Shown here one piece after another: positions 36,007 through 45,275 of a DNA stretch of 64,000 nt. The notes below the pieces were generated by a model. That model saw only the letters and a program-made list of their open reading frames with translations, was not told where the DNA came from and did not search any database. Each line of letters begins with the position of its first letter. The stretch's first letter is position 1. This stretch comes from Sinorhizobium terangae (GTDB lineage: Bacteria; Pseudomonadota; Alphaproteobacteria; Rhizobiales; Rhizobiaceae), in NCBI RefSeq assembly GCF_009601505.1, contig NZ_WITC01000120.1:1-64000 (forward strand). The letters are read 5' to 3'. Both the position numbers and the translations under genes were made by a program.

Positions 36007-36366
36007 TTATCGCCGGCGATCGACGTCGTCGTCCACGACCTCGAACAGACCGTCGCAATCGTCCAGTTCGATTTCGACAATCCAGCAATCAGGATCGAAG
36101 CGAATCTCGGAGGAAAGCGCGCTGTCGACGTGATGCGCTTCCGTATTCTGCAATCGTATCTCGAACTTGCGGCCCGTATCGGCCTCATCTTCGAAGAAGT
36201 TCTGCGGCGCGGGCGCGTAGAGGGTCTCGATCCCCAACCGCGAGCGCTGGCGAATGAAGATCGCGCCGGCCTCTTGCGCACCCTTGCGCAGCACGGCGGC
36301 ATAGCCACCGACGGCAAAGACGCGGCGCAGCAAGGAGGACACGAAGATATCGGATTTCAGGCGCAT
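36007..36366 (-). CDS. DUF1491 family protein
   Basis: 119 aa starting MRLKSDIFVSSLLRRVFAVG; an ATG five codons upstream is possible. The block GYAAVLRKGAQEAGAIFIRQ followed by LYAPAPQ and a C-terminal acidic stretch (FDPDCWIVEIE) is typical of this alphaproteobacterial family. It is cytoplasmic and uncharacterised. It lies downstream of the peptidoglycan-binding protein gene, separated by a half RIME-like element. Confidence 0.8.
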   Translation of the reverse strand: MRLKSDIFVSSLLRRVFAVGGYAAVLRKGAQEAGAIFIRQRSRLGIETLYAPAPQNFFEDEADTGRKFEIRLQNTEAHHVDSALSSEIRFDPDCWIVEIELDDCDGLFEVVDDDVDRRR

Positions 36367-36391
36367 CGGAGGCTGATACACGTGAGACCAC

Positions 36392-36460
36392 CGGCATGCA
36401 ATTGCAGCAATTCAAACCAAGCGATCTTGGCGCGTTCGATTGGACGCGCGGTGCTGTAGT
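36392..36460. repeat. Partial RIME-like element, copy 4
   Basis: Only the GCGCGTTCGATTGGACGCGC palindrome with the GCTGTAG flank is well kept. The second palindrome is reduced to a GCAGCAATTCAAA remnant. Confidence 0.55.
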
Positions 36461-36508
36461 GGGAAACGTCAAGCCGCTGCGGTCACGAACTCAAATTGCC
36501 GGCGCGGC

Positions 36509-37447
36509 TCAAAGCGCACCGATTTCCTTCAGCTTCTTGAGAACCTTCGCATTGGGTTCACCGGTCTGCGGCAGGCGGTAATGCTTTTCAAAATGCCGGA
36601 TGGCGGCGCGCGTCTGATCGCCCGCGACGCCATCGACCACGATGTCGGCATAGGCAAGATTGCTGAGCCCCTTCTGGATGCTCACCACCATTTCGCTCGA
36701 TACAGGAATGTCGGCCCGAGGGAGCAATGTCTTGTCCTCTTCGGCAGTGCGGATCGCCGCGGCGATCGGATCGACTTCTGCCGGTGCGGCCTTCGGGTCT
36801 GAATAGGGACGATCGCCAGGGGTTGCTACGGCACGTCCGGTATCGCCCGCCGCACGCAACGCCTGCAACAACTCGTCGCTGGCCTCGCCGCTTTGCATAC
36901 GGCCGGCCTGTTTTTCGAAGCGCAGGATCGCGGCTGAGGTTTTCGGGCCGCTACGCCCATCCGGGGCTCCGTCGTAAAGTCCCAGCCGCGCCAGCTCTTT
37001 CTGTACGTCCGCAACAAGCGGCGAGGCAGACGAGGCGGTTTTCGCCTGTTCATCCGGCTCGTCTTGTGCAGCGGCCGCGTCGCCGATGGTCTCGGATCTT
37101 TCGGCGCCTTCCCGTTCGATGACGAAGGTCGTTACGTTACGACGCTCGACCGGCTCACCCTTGGCAGCCGCCAGGCGCTCGGCTACTTCGGGTCCGACCA
37201 ACGGAACACGGGTGCGCAAAAGCGGCGACGGGTGGGCCCCGTGCTGATACCACATGGCATTGGCAGCGACGAAACTGAAGACGACGACGAAGGCTGCCGA
37301 TCCGCCGGCGCCGACGGGGTGGCGCGCCATCATTCTGCCGGCAAATGCAAGACCGCGAGCGGCGACGGCCAGGCCGCGCAGTGCGACGCCTGGTCGATTT
37401 CGTGCCGCTCTCTTCCGCTCAGGCTGTTTGCGCTTGCGCGGAGCCAT
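36509..37447 (-). CDS. Membrane protein with two peptidoglycan-binding domains
   Basis: 312 aa. A very basic N-terminus (MAPRKRKQPERKRAARN) precedes a single membrane helix near residues 49-65 (GGSAAFVVVFSFVAANAM). The rest is periplasmic, with two PG_binding_1 domains: LVADVQKELARLGLYDG with SGPKTSAAILRFEK, and SSEMVVSIQKGLSNLAY with AGDQTRAAIRHFEK. Its first 29 bp overlap the end of the DivJ-like kinase gene, so the two are co-expressed. A link between wall binding and polar kinase function is plausible but unproven. Confidence 0.85.
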   Translation of the reverse strand: MAPRKRKQPERKRAARNRPGVALRGLAVAARGLAFAGRMMARHPVGAGGSAAFVVVFSFVAANAMWYQHGAHPSPLLRTRVPLVGPEVAERLAAAKGEPVERRNVTTFVIEREGAERSETIGDAAAAQDEPDEQAKTASSASPLVADVQKELARLGLYDGAPDGRSGPKTSAAILRFEKQAGRMQSGEASDELLQALRAAGDTGRAVATPGDRPYSDPKAAPAEVDPIAAAIRTAEEDKTLLPRADIPVSSEMVVSIQKGLSNLAYADIVVDGVAGDQTRAAIRHFEKHYRLPQTGEPNAKVLKKLKEIGAL

Positions 37448-38993
37448 GTCCCCGGTCCTCGTTCAATCCCTCGTCCTGGAAGCCAACCCCCCGTATACGT
37501 GCCGCTCCTCCCTCACCGCGCTCCTTGAGGCGCGGAGGGAACTCCACGGTAACGGGAATGCTCGTTTGTTCGCCGTTCGCAATGCCGGATCCGTCGCGCG
37601 GGATTGAAACGACGATTACCGTCCCCTCGCCCTCGGAACTACGGATCGAAACCTTGCCCCCGTGCAGTGTGACCAACCCCTTCACCAGCGACAAACCGAG
37701 TCCGGTCCCTTCGTAGCGGCGCGTATAGTCATTCTGAATCTGGACAAAAGGTTGGCCGAGCATCTGCAGCTTGTCTTCGGCAATGCCGATCCCCGTGTCG
37801 CTCACCGTGAGCTTCAATAGGGCGCCGTCGGTTTCGGCATCGATGGTGACCAGCCCGCCCTGATTGGTAAACTTGATCGCGTTGCCGACAAGATTGATCA
37901 ATATTTGCTGAAACGCGCGCTGATCGGCATTGATTTCACCGACCGCGCGCGTGACGCGGCTCACCAGCCTTACGCCCTTCTCGCGCGCCTGATGGGAAAG
38001 CATGGCCTCGCAAGCGGCAACGGCATCGGCCACACGGAAGGGCTCCGGAACAAGCTCGTAACGGCCGGCCTCGATCTTGCTCATATCAAGCATCGTGTTG
38101 ACGACAGACAGGAGGTGAGCGCCGGATTTGTGGATCAGCGAGACGTATTCGCGCTGTCTGTCGTTCTCCAGCTTCCCGAAATATTCACCGGCCAGCACAT
38201 CAGAAAAGCCCAGGATGGCGTTGAGCGGCGTACGCAGTTCATGGCTGACGGCCGCGAGAAAACGCGTCTTCGCGTCGTTCGCCGATTCGGCATGGGCTGC
38301 CTTGGCGGTTGCTTCCGCCCGCAGTCGGGCTTCCTCGGAGACGTCGCGGGATTGCACGACGATGGCAGTCAGCCGATCCTCGGCATCCCGGATCGGGGTC
38401 ATCTCGCAACGCATGTGCACGAACTGCGCCCCTTCGGCCGGTGCCGACAGCCGCTCGAGGCGGATATCGACCGCCGATCTCTCGCCATTCTGGCGCAGCG
38501 CATCGATAGCCGTGAGGAACGTGATCCGATCCGAGACGTGGATCTGCTCGATGAACCCGCGGCCGCATGGATCGCGCATCAGAGTGAGATGTTCGGCGGC
38601 ATCGCGACCATGCACGGACAGGACATTGCCGCGCAGGTCATGCACCGTAACCAGACCGGCGAAGAGATCGTAGGCTGCAGAAAGATCGGGAAGCGCAGTT
38701 GCAGGCCCGCGCTCGCCATATGCCTGACGCTGATCATCCCAACCAATGGCAGCGGCGGAGGCCAGGAGCGATGCCGAAGCCCACAGCGCCGTCCCGACCG
38801 GCAGGGCGGCGGAGACCGGCAACACAGCCATGAGCGCCAGTGGTACGACCGGCAGAGCCGTCAGAGAGACGGCCGCGACGGCGCGCAGACGCTTGAGGTC
38901 ACGATGTGGCAGCCACGCGGCGGCAGCTTCATCCACGCGGGATGCCCATCTGCCAGCCATGTCACGCAATACATTCACGCTTTGCCCTGCCAC
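37419..38993 (-). CDS. divJ: Sensor histidine kinase, DivJ-like
   Basis: 524 aa. Two closely spaced membrane helices lie at about 38-62 and 65-85 with almost no periplasmic loop. A PAS domain (about 105-220) precedes HisKA with His251 in FLAAVSHELRTPLNAILGF and a HATPase with LINLVGNAIKFT, DTGIGIAED and GTGLGLSLVKGL. The motif is the PleC/DivJ type that acts on DivK. My memory of S. meliloti places divJ beside mucR, as here. The kinase is certain; the divJ name is an inference. The C-terminal 45 residues are low-complexity and overlap the next gene. Confidence 0.72.
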   Translation of the reverse strand: MAGQSVNVLRDMAGRWASRVDEAAAAWLPHRDLKRLRAVAAVSLTALPVVPLALMAVLPVSAALPVGTALWASASLLASAAAIGWDDQRQAYGERGPATALPDLSAAYDLFAGLVTVHDLRGNVLSVHGRDAAEHLTLMRDPCGRGFIEQIHVSDRITFLTAIDALRQNGERSAVDIRLERLSAPAEGAQFVHMRCEMTPIRDAEDRLTAIVVQSRDVSEEARLRAEATAKAAHAESANDAKTRFLAAVSHELRTPLNAILGFSDVLAGEYFGKLENDRQREYVSLIHKSGAHLLSVVNTMLDMSKIEAGRYELVPEPFRVADAVAACEAMLSHQAREKGVRLVSRVTRAVGEINADQRAFQQILINLVGNAIKFTNQGGLVTIDAETDGALLKLTVSDTGIGIAEDKLQMLGQPFVQIQNDYTRRYEGTGLGLSLVKGLVTLHGGKVSIRSSEGEGTVIVVSIPRDGSGIANGEQTSIPVTVEFPPRLKERGEGGAARIRGVGFQDEGLNEDRGHGSAQAQTA

Positions 38994-39599
38994 CTTTGTT
39001 GTTCTTTCGAGCCGATCCGGAACGCCTTTTTTCGCTTTCGCAGGGCGGTTGGCCGGGCTGTCTCGTGATGGTCCGAATCTCGCACTCCCGACTTAATGAA
39101 AGAATAAACGGGCCGCCTCGGAGCGGGCGCAAAACCGGCGAAAAATCCTGTTTTGGGGCAATTCCGGCGAGCTTCGTTGCTTTTGGTTAACGGGGCGTAA
39201 GCGCCGGATTTCCGTGGATTTTCCGGTTCTTGTTAAGAATTTGGGCAGCCGCTTTGAGGCCTGTCGCCCGCGCCATATGCGGTCGCTGGCTGGAGCCTTG
39301 CCATGAACCTTAACGGCTATCGCTAAAATTCGAGATAAATGCCACCTCGGATACCAAGATCGCGCATTTCATTAAAATTCGAGACAAATTCCACTGGTTT
39401 TGGAAAAGCGACCTTGTGATTCCCGCTCTAATGTCGGCCACAACGCATGGAAGAGCCGGACGCGTGATCGGTTCCGGACATGGAGCGAATGCAAGCGGGC
39501 GGGTATATCAGGCGATAACACTCGTCCGGGACTGTCGAGAAGGGCAAAATCGGTTAAAAGACCGGGACCTGCGACAGCCGAACAAAGGATGGGCAGAAG
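38994..39599. other. Intergenic region between the DivJ-like kinase and the DUF5330 gene
   Basis: About 600 bp, the divergent promoters of both genes. It holds a near-match CtrA-type box at 39093-39107 (TTAA-TGAAAGA-ATAA) and a 22-bp direct repeat with three mismatches at 39324 and 39373, core TAAAATTCGAGA, spaced 49 bp. No convincing gene is seen. Confidence 0.45.
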
Positions 39600-40025
39600 A
39601 TGTGGTTTCTCGTCAAGGCAGCATTCTGGTTTTCTCTGGTCCTGGTACTCCTGCCGTTCCTGGATCCATCGAGCACGGAGAAGCTTCAGCACGGACCGAA
39701 GGTTGAGATCGGCGATACCTTTTCGGCGGCCAGCGAGGCTTTCCGGTATGTTAGCGCCATCTGCGTGCAAAAGCCCGACGTCTGCGAGAAAGGTGCCGAG
39801 ACCTTCGTCGCGCTTGGCCATCGAGCCCGTGAAGGCGCGCGCATCGCATATGAGTTTCTCGACACACAGTTCGCCGAGACCGATGTTCCCGATGCCAAGA
39901 TCATGACGGGCACGGTGGCGCCCACGGGCTCTTCGCATGAAGAAGCGATCGATAGCGCGCCGATCTTCAAGCGCACACCGGTTCCCGAGAAGCGTCTCGA
40001 CCCAAAGGCCGCCGTGGCGCAATGA
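39600..40025 (+). CDS. DUF5330 domain protein
   Basis: 141 aa. An N-terminal membrane or signal helix (AAFWFSLVLVLLPFL) is followed by a domain with AASEAFRYVSAICVQKPDVC, a two-cysteine motif typical of this short Rhizobiales family, then a Pro/Lys-rich tail. A GGGCAGAAG ribosome-binding region precedes the ATG. Probably periplasmic or membrane-anchored; function unknown. Confidence 0.75.
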   Translation: MWFLVKAAFWFSLVLVLLPFLDPSSTEKLQHGPKVEIGDTFSAASEAFRYVSAICVQKPDVCEKGAETFVALGHRAREGARIAYEFLDTQFAETDVPDAKIMTGTVAPTGSSHEEAIDSAPIFKRTPVPEKRLDPKAAVAQ

Positions 40026-40293
40026 CGATCGGACTACAGACGCCTGCAGTCAGCACAATTCAACTGCCTGATTAGCCGTTCCGTTTCGGCCGCCGCGAGG
40101 ATGCCCATCCTGCGCGGTGTCTTTTTTTGACGAGATGGAACGAGAGTGCGACGATGTGCGGGACGAAATGGTATTGGCTGTTCTCATTGCCGCCCGCATC
40201 TCCTATATGAAAGGGTGAAATCCCGATGACGCCGGCATGGGCGGGATCGAGACAGGCGCAGTTCAGGAAGCGGCGCCGAGAATTGGACGGACT

Positions 40294-40716
40294 ATGACTT
40301 CACTTGACCAGATCATCGACGATTTTTCCTTCCTCGACGAGTGGGAGGACCGCTACCGTTACGTGATCGAGCTGGGCAAGGGCTTACCGGAGATGCCGGA
40401 GGCCCTGCGGACGAGCGAGAACAAGGTTCAGGGTTGTGCAAGCCAGGTATGGCTCGTGACGCACACGAGCGGTGATCCGGAGAACCCCGTCCTCACCTTC
40501 GAAGGCGAATCCGACGCCCATATCGTCCGGGGTCTCGTGGCAATCGTTCTCGCCCTCTATTCCGGCAAGCACGCTTCCGAAATCGCACAGCTCGACGCCC
40601 TCGACGTCTTCGGCAAGATCGGCCTCATCGAGCATCTGTCGTCGCAGCGCGCCAATGGCCTGCGCTCCATGGTCCGGCGGATCAAGAACGAGGCGGAGGT
40701 CCGGCTGGCTGCCTGA
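40294..40716 (+). CDS. sufE: Cysteine desulfuration protein SufE
   Basis: 140 aa. SufE accepts sulfur from SufS for Fe-S cluster assembly. The active cysteine is in NKVQGCASQVWLV. The N-terminus MTSLDQIIDDFSFLDEWEDR and the helix LIEHLSSQRANGLRSMVRRI are family hallmarks. The start at 40294 has GGAC upstream and gives the normal length; the frame extends 19 codons further. No suf genes adjoin it here. Confidence 0.93.
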   Translation: MTSLDQIIDDFSFLDEWEDRYRYVIELGKGLPEMPEALRTSENKVQGCASQVWLVTHTSGDPENPVLTFEGESDAHIVRGLVAIVLALYSGKHASEIAQLDALDVFGKIGLIEHLSSQRANGLRSMVRRIKNEAEVRLAA

Positions 40717-40742
40717 CGCCGCGCGGTCGGAGACTTTGTCGC

Positions 40743-40768
40743 AAAAACAAGCAAGGCCGGACCCTTGC
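40743..40768 (-). terminator. Rho-independent terminator of mucR
   Basis: On the minus strand, GCAAGG-GTCCGG-CCTTGC is followed by TTGTTTTTG, 85 bp past the mucR stop. It lies between convergent sufE and mucR. Confidence 0.7.
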
Positions 40769-40852
40769 TCGGCCCGACCCTTCTTTCCAAGACGAAACGC
40801 TGGGCGCACGCTTGCGCGCGCTCAGCCTAGCCGGGCCAAGCGGCGAACGGGA

Positions 40853-41284
40853 TTACTTGCCGCGACGCTTGCGACGCTGTCCGAGGCCCATCTCCTTGGC
40901 GAGGCGCGAGCGGGCTTCCGCATAGGCGGGCGCCACCATGGGATAGTCGGCAGGCAGATCCCACTTCTCGCGATACTCTTCAGGCGAAAGATTGTGATGG
41001 GTCATCAGGTGGCGCTTCAGCGACTTGAACGTGCCGCCGCATTCAAGGCAGGTGATCTGATCATCCTGAACCGACTTGCGCACCGAAACCGCGGGTTTCG
41101 GCTTCTCGACCGGAACCACCACCGGTGCAGGAGCCGTCGTGTTGTTAAGCGCCGAGTGAACATCGGCTATGAGTGTCGGAAGCTCGGCAACCGGAACCAC
41201 GTGGTTGCTTACATAGGCGGCAACGATTTCCGCCGTCAACTCAACCAGGAGTTCATGGCTCGCGCCGGGCGTGGTTTCTATCAT
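40853..41284 (-). CDS. mucR: Transcriptional regulator MucR (Ros/MucR zinc finger)
   Basis: A 143-aa Ros/MucR regulator. The zinc finger has [19 protein letters not shown] (two Cys, two His), followed by [20 protein letters not shown] and the basic tail [10 protein letters not shown]. The N-terminal helix region ([19 protein letters not shown]) is the oligomerisation part. In S. meliloti MucR controls exopolysaccharide, motility and nodulation-related genes. It binds AT-rich DNA in an H-NS-like way and represses itself. The AT-rich region upstream is consistent with that. Confidence 0.96.
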   Translation of the reverse strand: MIETTPGASHELLVELTAEIVAAYVSNHVVPVAELPTLIADVHSALNNTTAPAPVVVPVEKPKPAVSVRKSVQDDQITCLECGGTFKSLKRHLMTHHNLSPEEYREKWDLPADYPMVAPAYAEARSRLAKEMGLGQRRKRRGK

Positions 41285-41690
41285 TTCTTTCTCCTATCGG
41301 AATCCAGCAACAAATCTGAAACAGCGTTTCAGAGGGAGGAATTCGCGAAAATGCCGCCGAACAGCGCCCGCTGCCTTGGAATTGACCGATAACTGCGCGG
41401 CAGGGACCAAGGTTCTGCCGCAACATCAAGGCTCGAATTGGGATAGCGAAACCCGCCACCAAGGCATCAGGACAATCGACACCTCAAAGCAACGGATAAT
41501 ATTCACAACTCAAGCTGGAATTTCAGTTCAAAGTATTTTCCACGACGACACTTTGCATTTACTGCATTAACACTGATCGCCGAAAAGTCCAAACATAAAT
41601 TTATGGAAAAGCAGCAACTTTATTCCAAATTGCTAAAATTGTCCCCGCGCGCGGAATTGTTCGGAAATACAGAGACAGAAACGGCGTCAA
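41285..41690. promoter_or_regulatory. AT-rich region upstream of mucR
   Basis: About 400 bp between the phaG stop and mucR. From about 41480 to 41650 it is markedly AT-rich (for example AAACATAAATTTATGG), in sharp contrast to the flanking GC-rich genes, with many T-A steps of the kind MucR/Ros proteins bind. No gene is seen. Confidence 0.5.
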
Positions 41691-42050
41691 TCAAAGCCGA
41701 CGTGGCTCTTCCTTTTGTGGAAGCTGATCTATGACCGACAGTTTCGTCAGTTTGTAACCCGCCTGGTGCGCGCCCTTGGCCAAGAGATGGGCAGAGATCG
41801 GCGCGGTCAGAACGAAGAAAACAAAGCCGGCAAGCGCCCGCACAAGAATTGCACCATCAAGGGAATGCAACCCCGCTGCCAGGAGCAAGAGGCCGGACCC
41901 GATGGTTCCCGCTTTCGAAGCGGCATGCATGCGGGTGTAGAGATCAGGAAACCGAACGATCCCCAAAGCCGCCAGCAACGAGAAGGCGGCGCCGACAACG
42001 ACGATCAACGCGACGCCAAGCTCGACTGCGGCATTGACTTGCGCTTCCAT
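41691..42050 (-). CDS. phaG: Cation/proton antiporter subunit G (PhaG/MnhG)
   Basis: 119 aa with three membrane helices, starting [20 protein letters not shown]. The block [24 protein letters not shown] is diagnostic of the MnhG/PhaG family. Last gene of a seven-gene Mrp-type antiporter operon. Its start overlaps the phaF stop (ATGA type). The frame is open further upstream, but that is phaF/phaE sequence in another frame. Confidence 0.93.
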   Translation of the reverse strand: MEAQVNAAVELGVALIVVVGAAFSLLAALGIVRFPDLYTRMHAASKAGTIGSGLLLLAAGLHSLDGAILVRALAGFVFFVLTAPISAHLLAKGAHQAGYKLTKLSVIDQLPQKEEPRRL

Positions 42051-42424
42051 CACCGTGCTCCTCTGCGTTTGCGGCGCGCCGACTGGACTGTCTTGCCGCG
42101 CTTCGCGGGTATCTTCTTGGCCGAAACGGCCTCCGCGGCTTGTTCGGGCGCCAGTCCGCGCGCCAGGATGAAACGGGCGAAAGCCACGGTCGCAAGAAAG
42201 CCGACCAGGCCCAAAGCGATGGCGATGTCTATGTAAAGGCTGAAGCCGGTCTTTATGGCGATCACGGCGATGAAACCGATCGCGATCGCCACCAGCATGT
42301 CGAGCCCAAGGACGCGGTCCGGCAAGGTGGGCCCGCGGACAATACGCAACACCGTGAGCAACAGGGCGGCGGAGAGGAGCGCCAGCGCGAAGCCTATCGC
42401 TGCGGATAGCACGGTCTGAGCCAT
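42050..42424 (-). CDS. phaF: Cation/proton antiporter subunit F (PhaF/MnhF)
   Basis: 124 aa with three membrane helices starting [20 protein letters not shown]. The motif [17 protein letters not shown] is the MnhF/PhaF signature. The C-terminus has a basic tail ([15 protein letters not shown]) longer than in many homologues. Coupled to phaE and phaG by overlapping stop/start codons. Confidence 0.92.
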   Translation of the reverse strand: MAQTVLSAAIGFALALLSAALLLTVLRIVRGPTLPDRVLGLDMLVAIAIGFIAVIAIKTGFSLYIDIAIALGLVGFLATVAFARFILARGLAPEQAAEAVSAKKIPAKRGKTVQSARRKRRGAR

Positions 42425-42915
42425 CACGATCCAAAGGCCTCCCGGATTCGGCGCTCGAAGCCGCGCGCGATGTCCTGTCGAAGCGCGCCGGGATCGGCGC
42501 AATCAAGCGCATGGACATAGAGGGTCTTACGATCGTCAGAGACGTCGACCGACAGGGTTCCCGGCGTCAAAGTGATCAGATTGGCGAGCAGGGTGATCTC
42601 GAAGTCGCTCTTGAGCGTCAGCGGATAGGAGAAGATGCCGGGCTTCAGCGCCATCCTCGGCCGCATGACGAGAATGGCGACCTTGGTCGCGGAAACGGCA
42701 AGTTCCTTGAAGAAGAGCAGCATGAGAAGCAACATGCGCAGAGGCCGGATCGGATAGGTCACCGGCCGCAGCTCACGCCGGATGAGCGCCAGCGACAGTG
42801 CGCCGACCAGGAAGCCAAGCACGAGATTTGCGAGCGTGAAGCTCGAACTGATGGCGCCCCAGATAAAGGTGAAGATCACGTTGATCGCAAGAAACTTCAT
42901 TCCAGTGAACTTCAT
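42424..42915 (-). CDS. phaE: Cation/proton antiporter subunit E (PhaE/MnhE)
   Basis: 163 aa, two or three membrane helices near the N-terminus, then a cytoplasmic domain with [20 protein letters not shown], the hallmark of MnhE/PhaE. The start overlaps the phaD stop by 4 bp. An internal ATG at 42900 could also serve. Confidence 0.93.
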   Translation of the reverse strand: MKFTGMKFLAINVIFTFIWGAISSSFTLANLVLGFLVGALSLALIRRELRPVTYPIRPLRMLLLMLLFFKELAVSATKVAILVMRPRMALKPGIFSYPLTLKSDFEITLLANLITLTPGTLSVDVSDDRKTLYVHALDCADPGALRQDIARGFERRIREAFGS

Positions 42916-44471
42916 TGCAGGCCTCCCGCAGGAAAGACCGAGTTCAGATAGGCCGACGGCTCGGCAAGCCCCGCGGCCGCGCTCCGTATCGTCGCCAGCA
43001 GCGGCTCCGGGTAAAGGCCGATCCCGAGCGTAAGGAGGGCAAGGACCGCAAGCGGCGCCAACACGGCCGATGGCAGCCGCACCGTCTCGACGGCCGCGCC
43101 AGCCTCGTCACGCCAGTAGGCAAGCAGGAACAGGCGGCCGGTCGCAATCACCGTGCAGAAGCCGGCCAGAAGGAGCGTCGCCGCAAGCCACCAGGCGCCG
43201 ATGTCGAGCGACGCCTTCACGAGCATAACCTTTGGCCAGAAGCCGGAAAAGGGCGGCAGCCCGGAAACGGCGAAGCACAGCATCAGGGTCAGCGCGGCGA
43301 ATCCAACGTTCTTGCGGTAGAGACCCGAGACTGTCGCGATGGAAGAGTCACCGCCGAGCCGCGCGGCGATTCCGGCAGTAAAATAGAGGCCGGTCATCAC
43401 CACCATCGAATGGAGCGCATAGAAGATCGCGCCACCGATGCCGCCGGGACCGCCGACGGCGATCCCCGCCAGCATCGACCCGATCCCTGAAACGACGAGA
43501 TAGCCGAGGATGCGGCGGAAGTCGGTCTGCGCCAGCGCGCCGAGCACGCCGACGACCATCGTCAAGGCTCCCGCCAATGCGATGACGAAGCTCAGCTCCT
43601 CTCTTTCAACCGGGAAAAGCATGACCATCACGCGGATCAGCGCGTAGATACCGACCTTGGTGAGCAGGCCGGCAAAAAGAGCCGATACGACGACGCGCGG
43701 GGTGTGATAGGAGGCCGGCAGCCAGAAATTCACGGGGAATGCCGCTGCCTTCATTCCGAAGGCGAGCACATAGACGGCGGTCAGCGTCATCAACGGCGCG
43801 CTCCCCCGCAGGCCTTCTGCCTTGCGGGCAATGTCGGCCATGTTCAGTGTCCCGAACACGGCGTAGAGATAGCCCGTCGCGACCAGGAACAGCGTCGTTG
43901 CCACGAGATTGAGGAAGCCGTACTTCACCGTGCCGTCGATCTGCTCGGGCTCGGAACCGAGAACCAGGAGCCCGAACGAGGAAATGAGCAGAACTTCGAA
44001 CCAGACGTAGAGGTTGAATATGTCCCCGGTCAGGAAGGCGCCGGAGACGCCCGCCATCAGCAGCATCAGGAACGGATAGAAGCCGTAGCGCCTGCCGCCG
44101 TCGTTGATATCGGCGAGCGAATAGATACCGCCCGCGAGCGCAACGATTGCCGCGACCAGTGCGAAGAGCGCACCCGTCAGATCGACAGTGAAGGCAATGC
44201 CGAAGGGCGGCAACCATCGGCCCATGACCATGGTCACCGGCCCCTTGGCTGCCACATGTCCAAGCAGCAAGGCGTCGATCAGGACAAGTCCCGCAAGCCC
44301 TGCAACCGCGATGATCGGATGAAGGCCGATCACGCGGCGCAACATGACCAGAAGCGCGCCGATCGCGAAGCACCAGGCGACCGGCAGTATCACCAGCCAA
44401 TCGGCGAACGCCGTCGGGCCGAGAACGAGCGCGGCGGAAAGATCGACGGGGGATGAGGTCGTAACAGCCAT
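42912..44471 (-). CDS. phaD: Cation/proton antiporter subunit D (PhaD/MnhD)
   Basis: A 519-aa NuoN/NuoM-like membrane protein with about 14 helices, one of the two proton-channel subunits. Conserved complex-I-like features are visible: the Glu in LYVWFEVLLISSFGLL, the Lys in AFGMKAAAFPVNFWLP, and the helix-breaking YHTPRVVVSALFAGLLTKVG. An alternative TTG start at 44489 would overlap phaC. I prefer the ATG at 44471. Confidence 0.95.
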   Translation of the reverse strand: MAVTTSSPVDLSAALVLGPTAFADWLVILPVAWCFAIGALLVMLRRVIGLHPIIAVAGLAGLVLIDALLLGHVAAKGPVTMVMGRWLPPFGIAFTVDLTGALFALVAAIVALAGGIYSLADINDGGRRYGFYPFLMLLMAGVSGAFLTGDIFNLYVWFEVLLISSFGLLVLGSEPEQIDGTVKYGFLNLVATTLFLVATGYLYAVFGTLNMADIARKAEGLRGSAPLMTLTAVYVLAFGMKAAAFPVNFWLPASYHTPRVVVSALFAGLLTKVGIYALIRVMVMLFPVEREELSFVIALAGALTMVVGVLGALAQTDFRRILGYLVVSGIGSMLAGIAVGGPGGIGGAIFYALHSMVVMTGLYFTAGIAARLGGDSSIATVSGLYRKNVGFAALTLMLCFAVSGLPPFSGFWPKVMLVKASLDIGAWWLAATLLLAGFCTVIATGRLFLLAYWRDEAGAAVETVRLPSAVLAPLAVLALLTLGIGLYPEPLLATIRSAAAGLAEPSAYLNSVFPAGGLQ

Positions 44472-44478
44472 GGGTCGA

Positions 44479-44856
44479 TCAATATCCAAGCGGCGGCATT
44501 GGTTCCTTCACCGGCTCGGCCGCACGCATCTCGTCCGTGTTGTCGGTCGACAGGTCCTCATAGGCGCGCCAGGCGAGAACCAGGAGGAAGGCGAAGAAGG
44601 AAAAGGAGATGACAATCGCGGTCAGGATCAGCGCCTGCGGCAACGCATTGGCGGCAGGGCCATCCAGCGCGTCGGCGCCGCCGGCAATGACCGGCGGCAC
44701 ATCGCGTGTGAGCCGCCCCCCGGTAAAGATCAACAGGTTGACGGCATTGCCGAGAACCGCCACGCCAAGGAGCACGCGGATGATGAACTTCGACAGCATC
44801 AGGTAGACCGCGACAGCGAAGAAGATGCCGACAAGCAATGCAAACCAGGCCTCCAT
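44479..44856 (-). CDS. phaC: Cation/proton antiporter subunit C (PhaC/MnhC)
   Basis: A 125-aa NuoK-like subunit with three helices. VYLMLSKFIIRVLLGVAVLG and NAVNLLIFTGG are typical of MnhC. LPQALILTAIVISFS matches the conserved third helix. The start shares an ATG/stop junction with the phaB stop. Confidence 0.94.
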   Translation of the reverse strand: MEAWFALLVGIFFAVAVYLMLSKFIIRVLLGVAVLGNAVNLLIFTGGRLTRDVPPVIAGGADALDGPAANALPQALILTAIVISFSFFAFLLVLAWRAYEDLSTDNTDEMRAAEPVKEPMPPLGY

Positions 44857-45275
44857 TACTCGCCTCCCCTTTCCTCAAGCGAAAGCGCGACCGAACTGAT
44901 CGATCCGACAACGACGAGATAAACGCCGGTATCGAAGAGCATTACGGTCGAGAGCGGGATCTCGATGCCGAAGAGCGACGGATAGATCCACAGGCCGGTC
45001 AAGAAGGGCACATGTGCGACGAGCGAAATTAGACCCGCGACCGTCGCCGCAAAGAGCCCCGCGCCGGCGATCGCCATAGGATGGAAGTAAATTGCATGCC
45101 TGACAGTCTCGACGCCGTGGGCGATGCCGTAGATCGCCAAGGCGGAGACGGCGATCAATCCGCCGATGAACCCGCCGCCCGGTTCGTTATGGCCCCGCAA
45201 CAGGACGAAGATCGAGAACAGCGTCATCAGGCTTGTCAGGAACGGCGCGACGGTCTTGAAAATCACCGATTTCAT
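44856..45275 (-). CDS. phaB: Cation/proton antiporter subunit B (PhaB/MnhB)
   Basis: 139 aa with four helices. [20 protein letters not shown] is the MnhB/MrpB signature. [26 protein letters not shown] (quoted in part: [18 protein letters not shown]) also fits. It overlaps phaA by 4 bp. In this operon A and B are separate genes. Confidence 0.95.
   Translation of the reverse strand: MKSVIFKTVAPFLTSLMTLFSIFVLLRGHNEPGGGFIGGLIAVSALAIYGIAHGVETVRHAIYFHPMAIAGAGLFAATVAGLISLVAHVPFLTGLWIYPSLFGIEIPLSTVMLFDTGVYLVVVGSISSVALSLEERGGE

Noticed and set aside
39303-39326. Seven-codon ORF MNLNGYR before the direct repeat
   Set aside because: No hairpins or codon runs follow to suggest a leader peptide.
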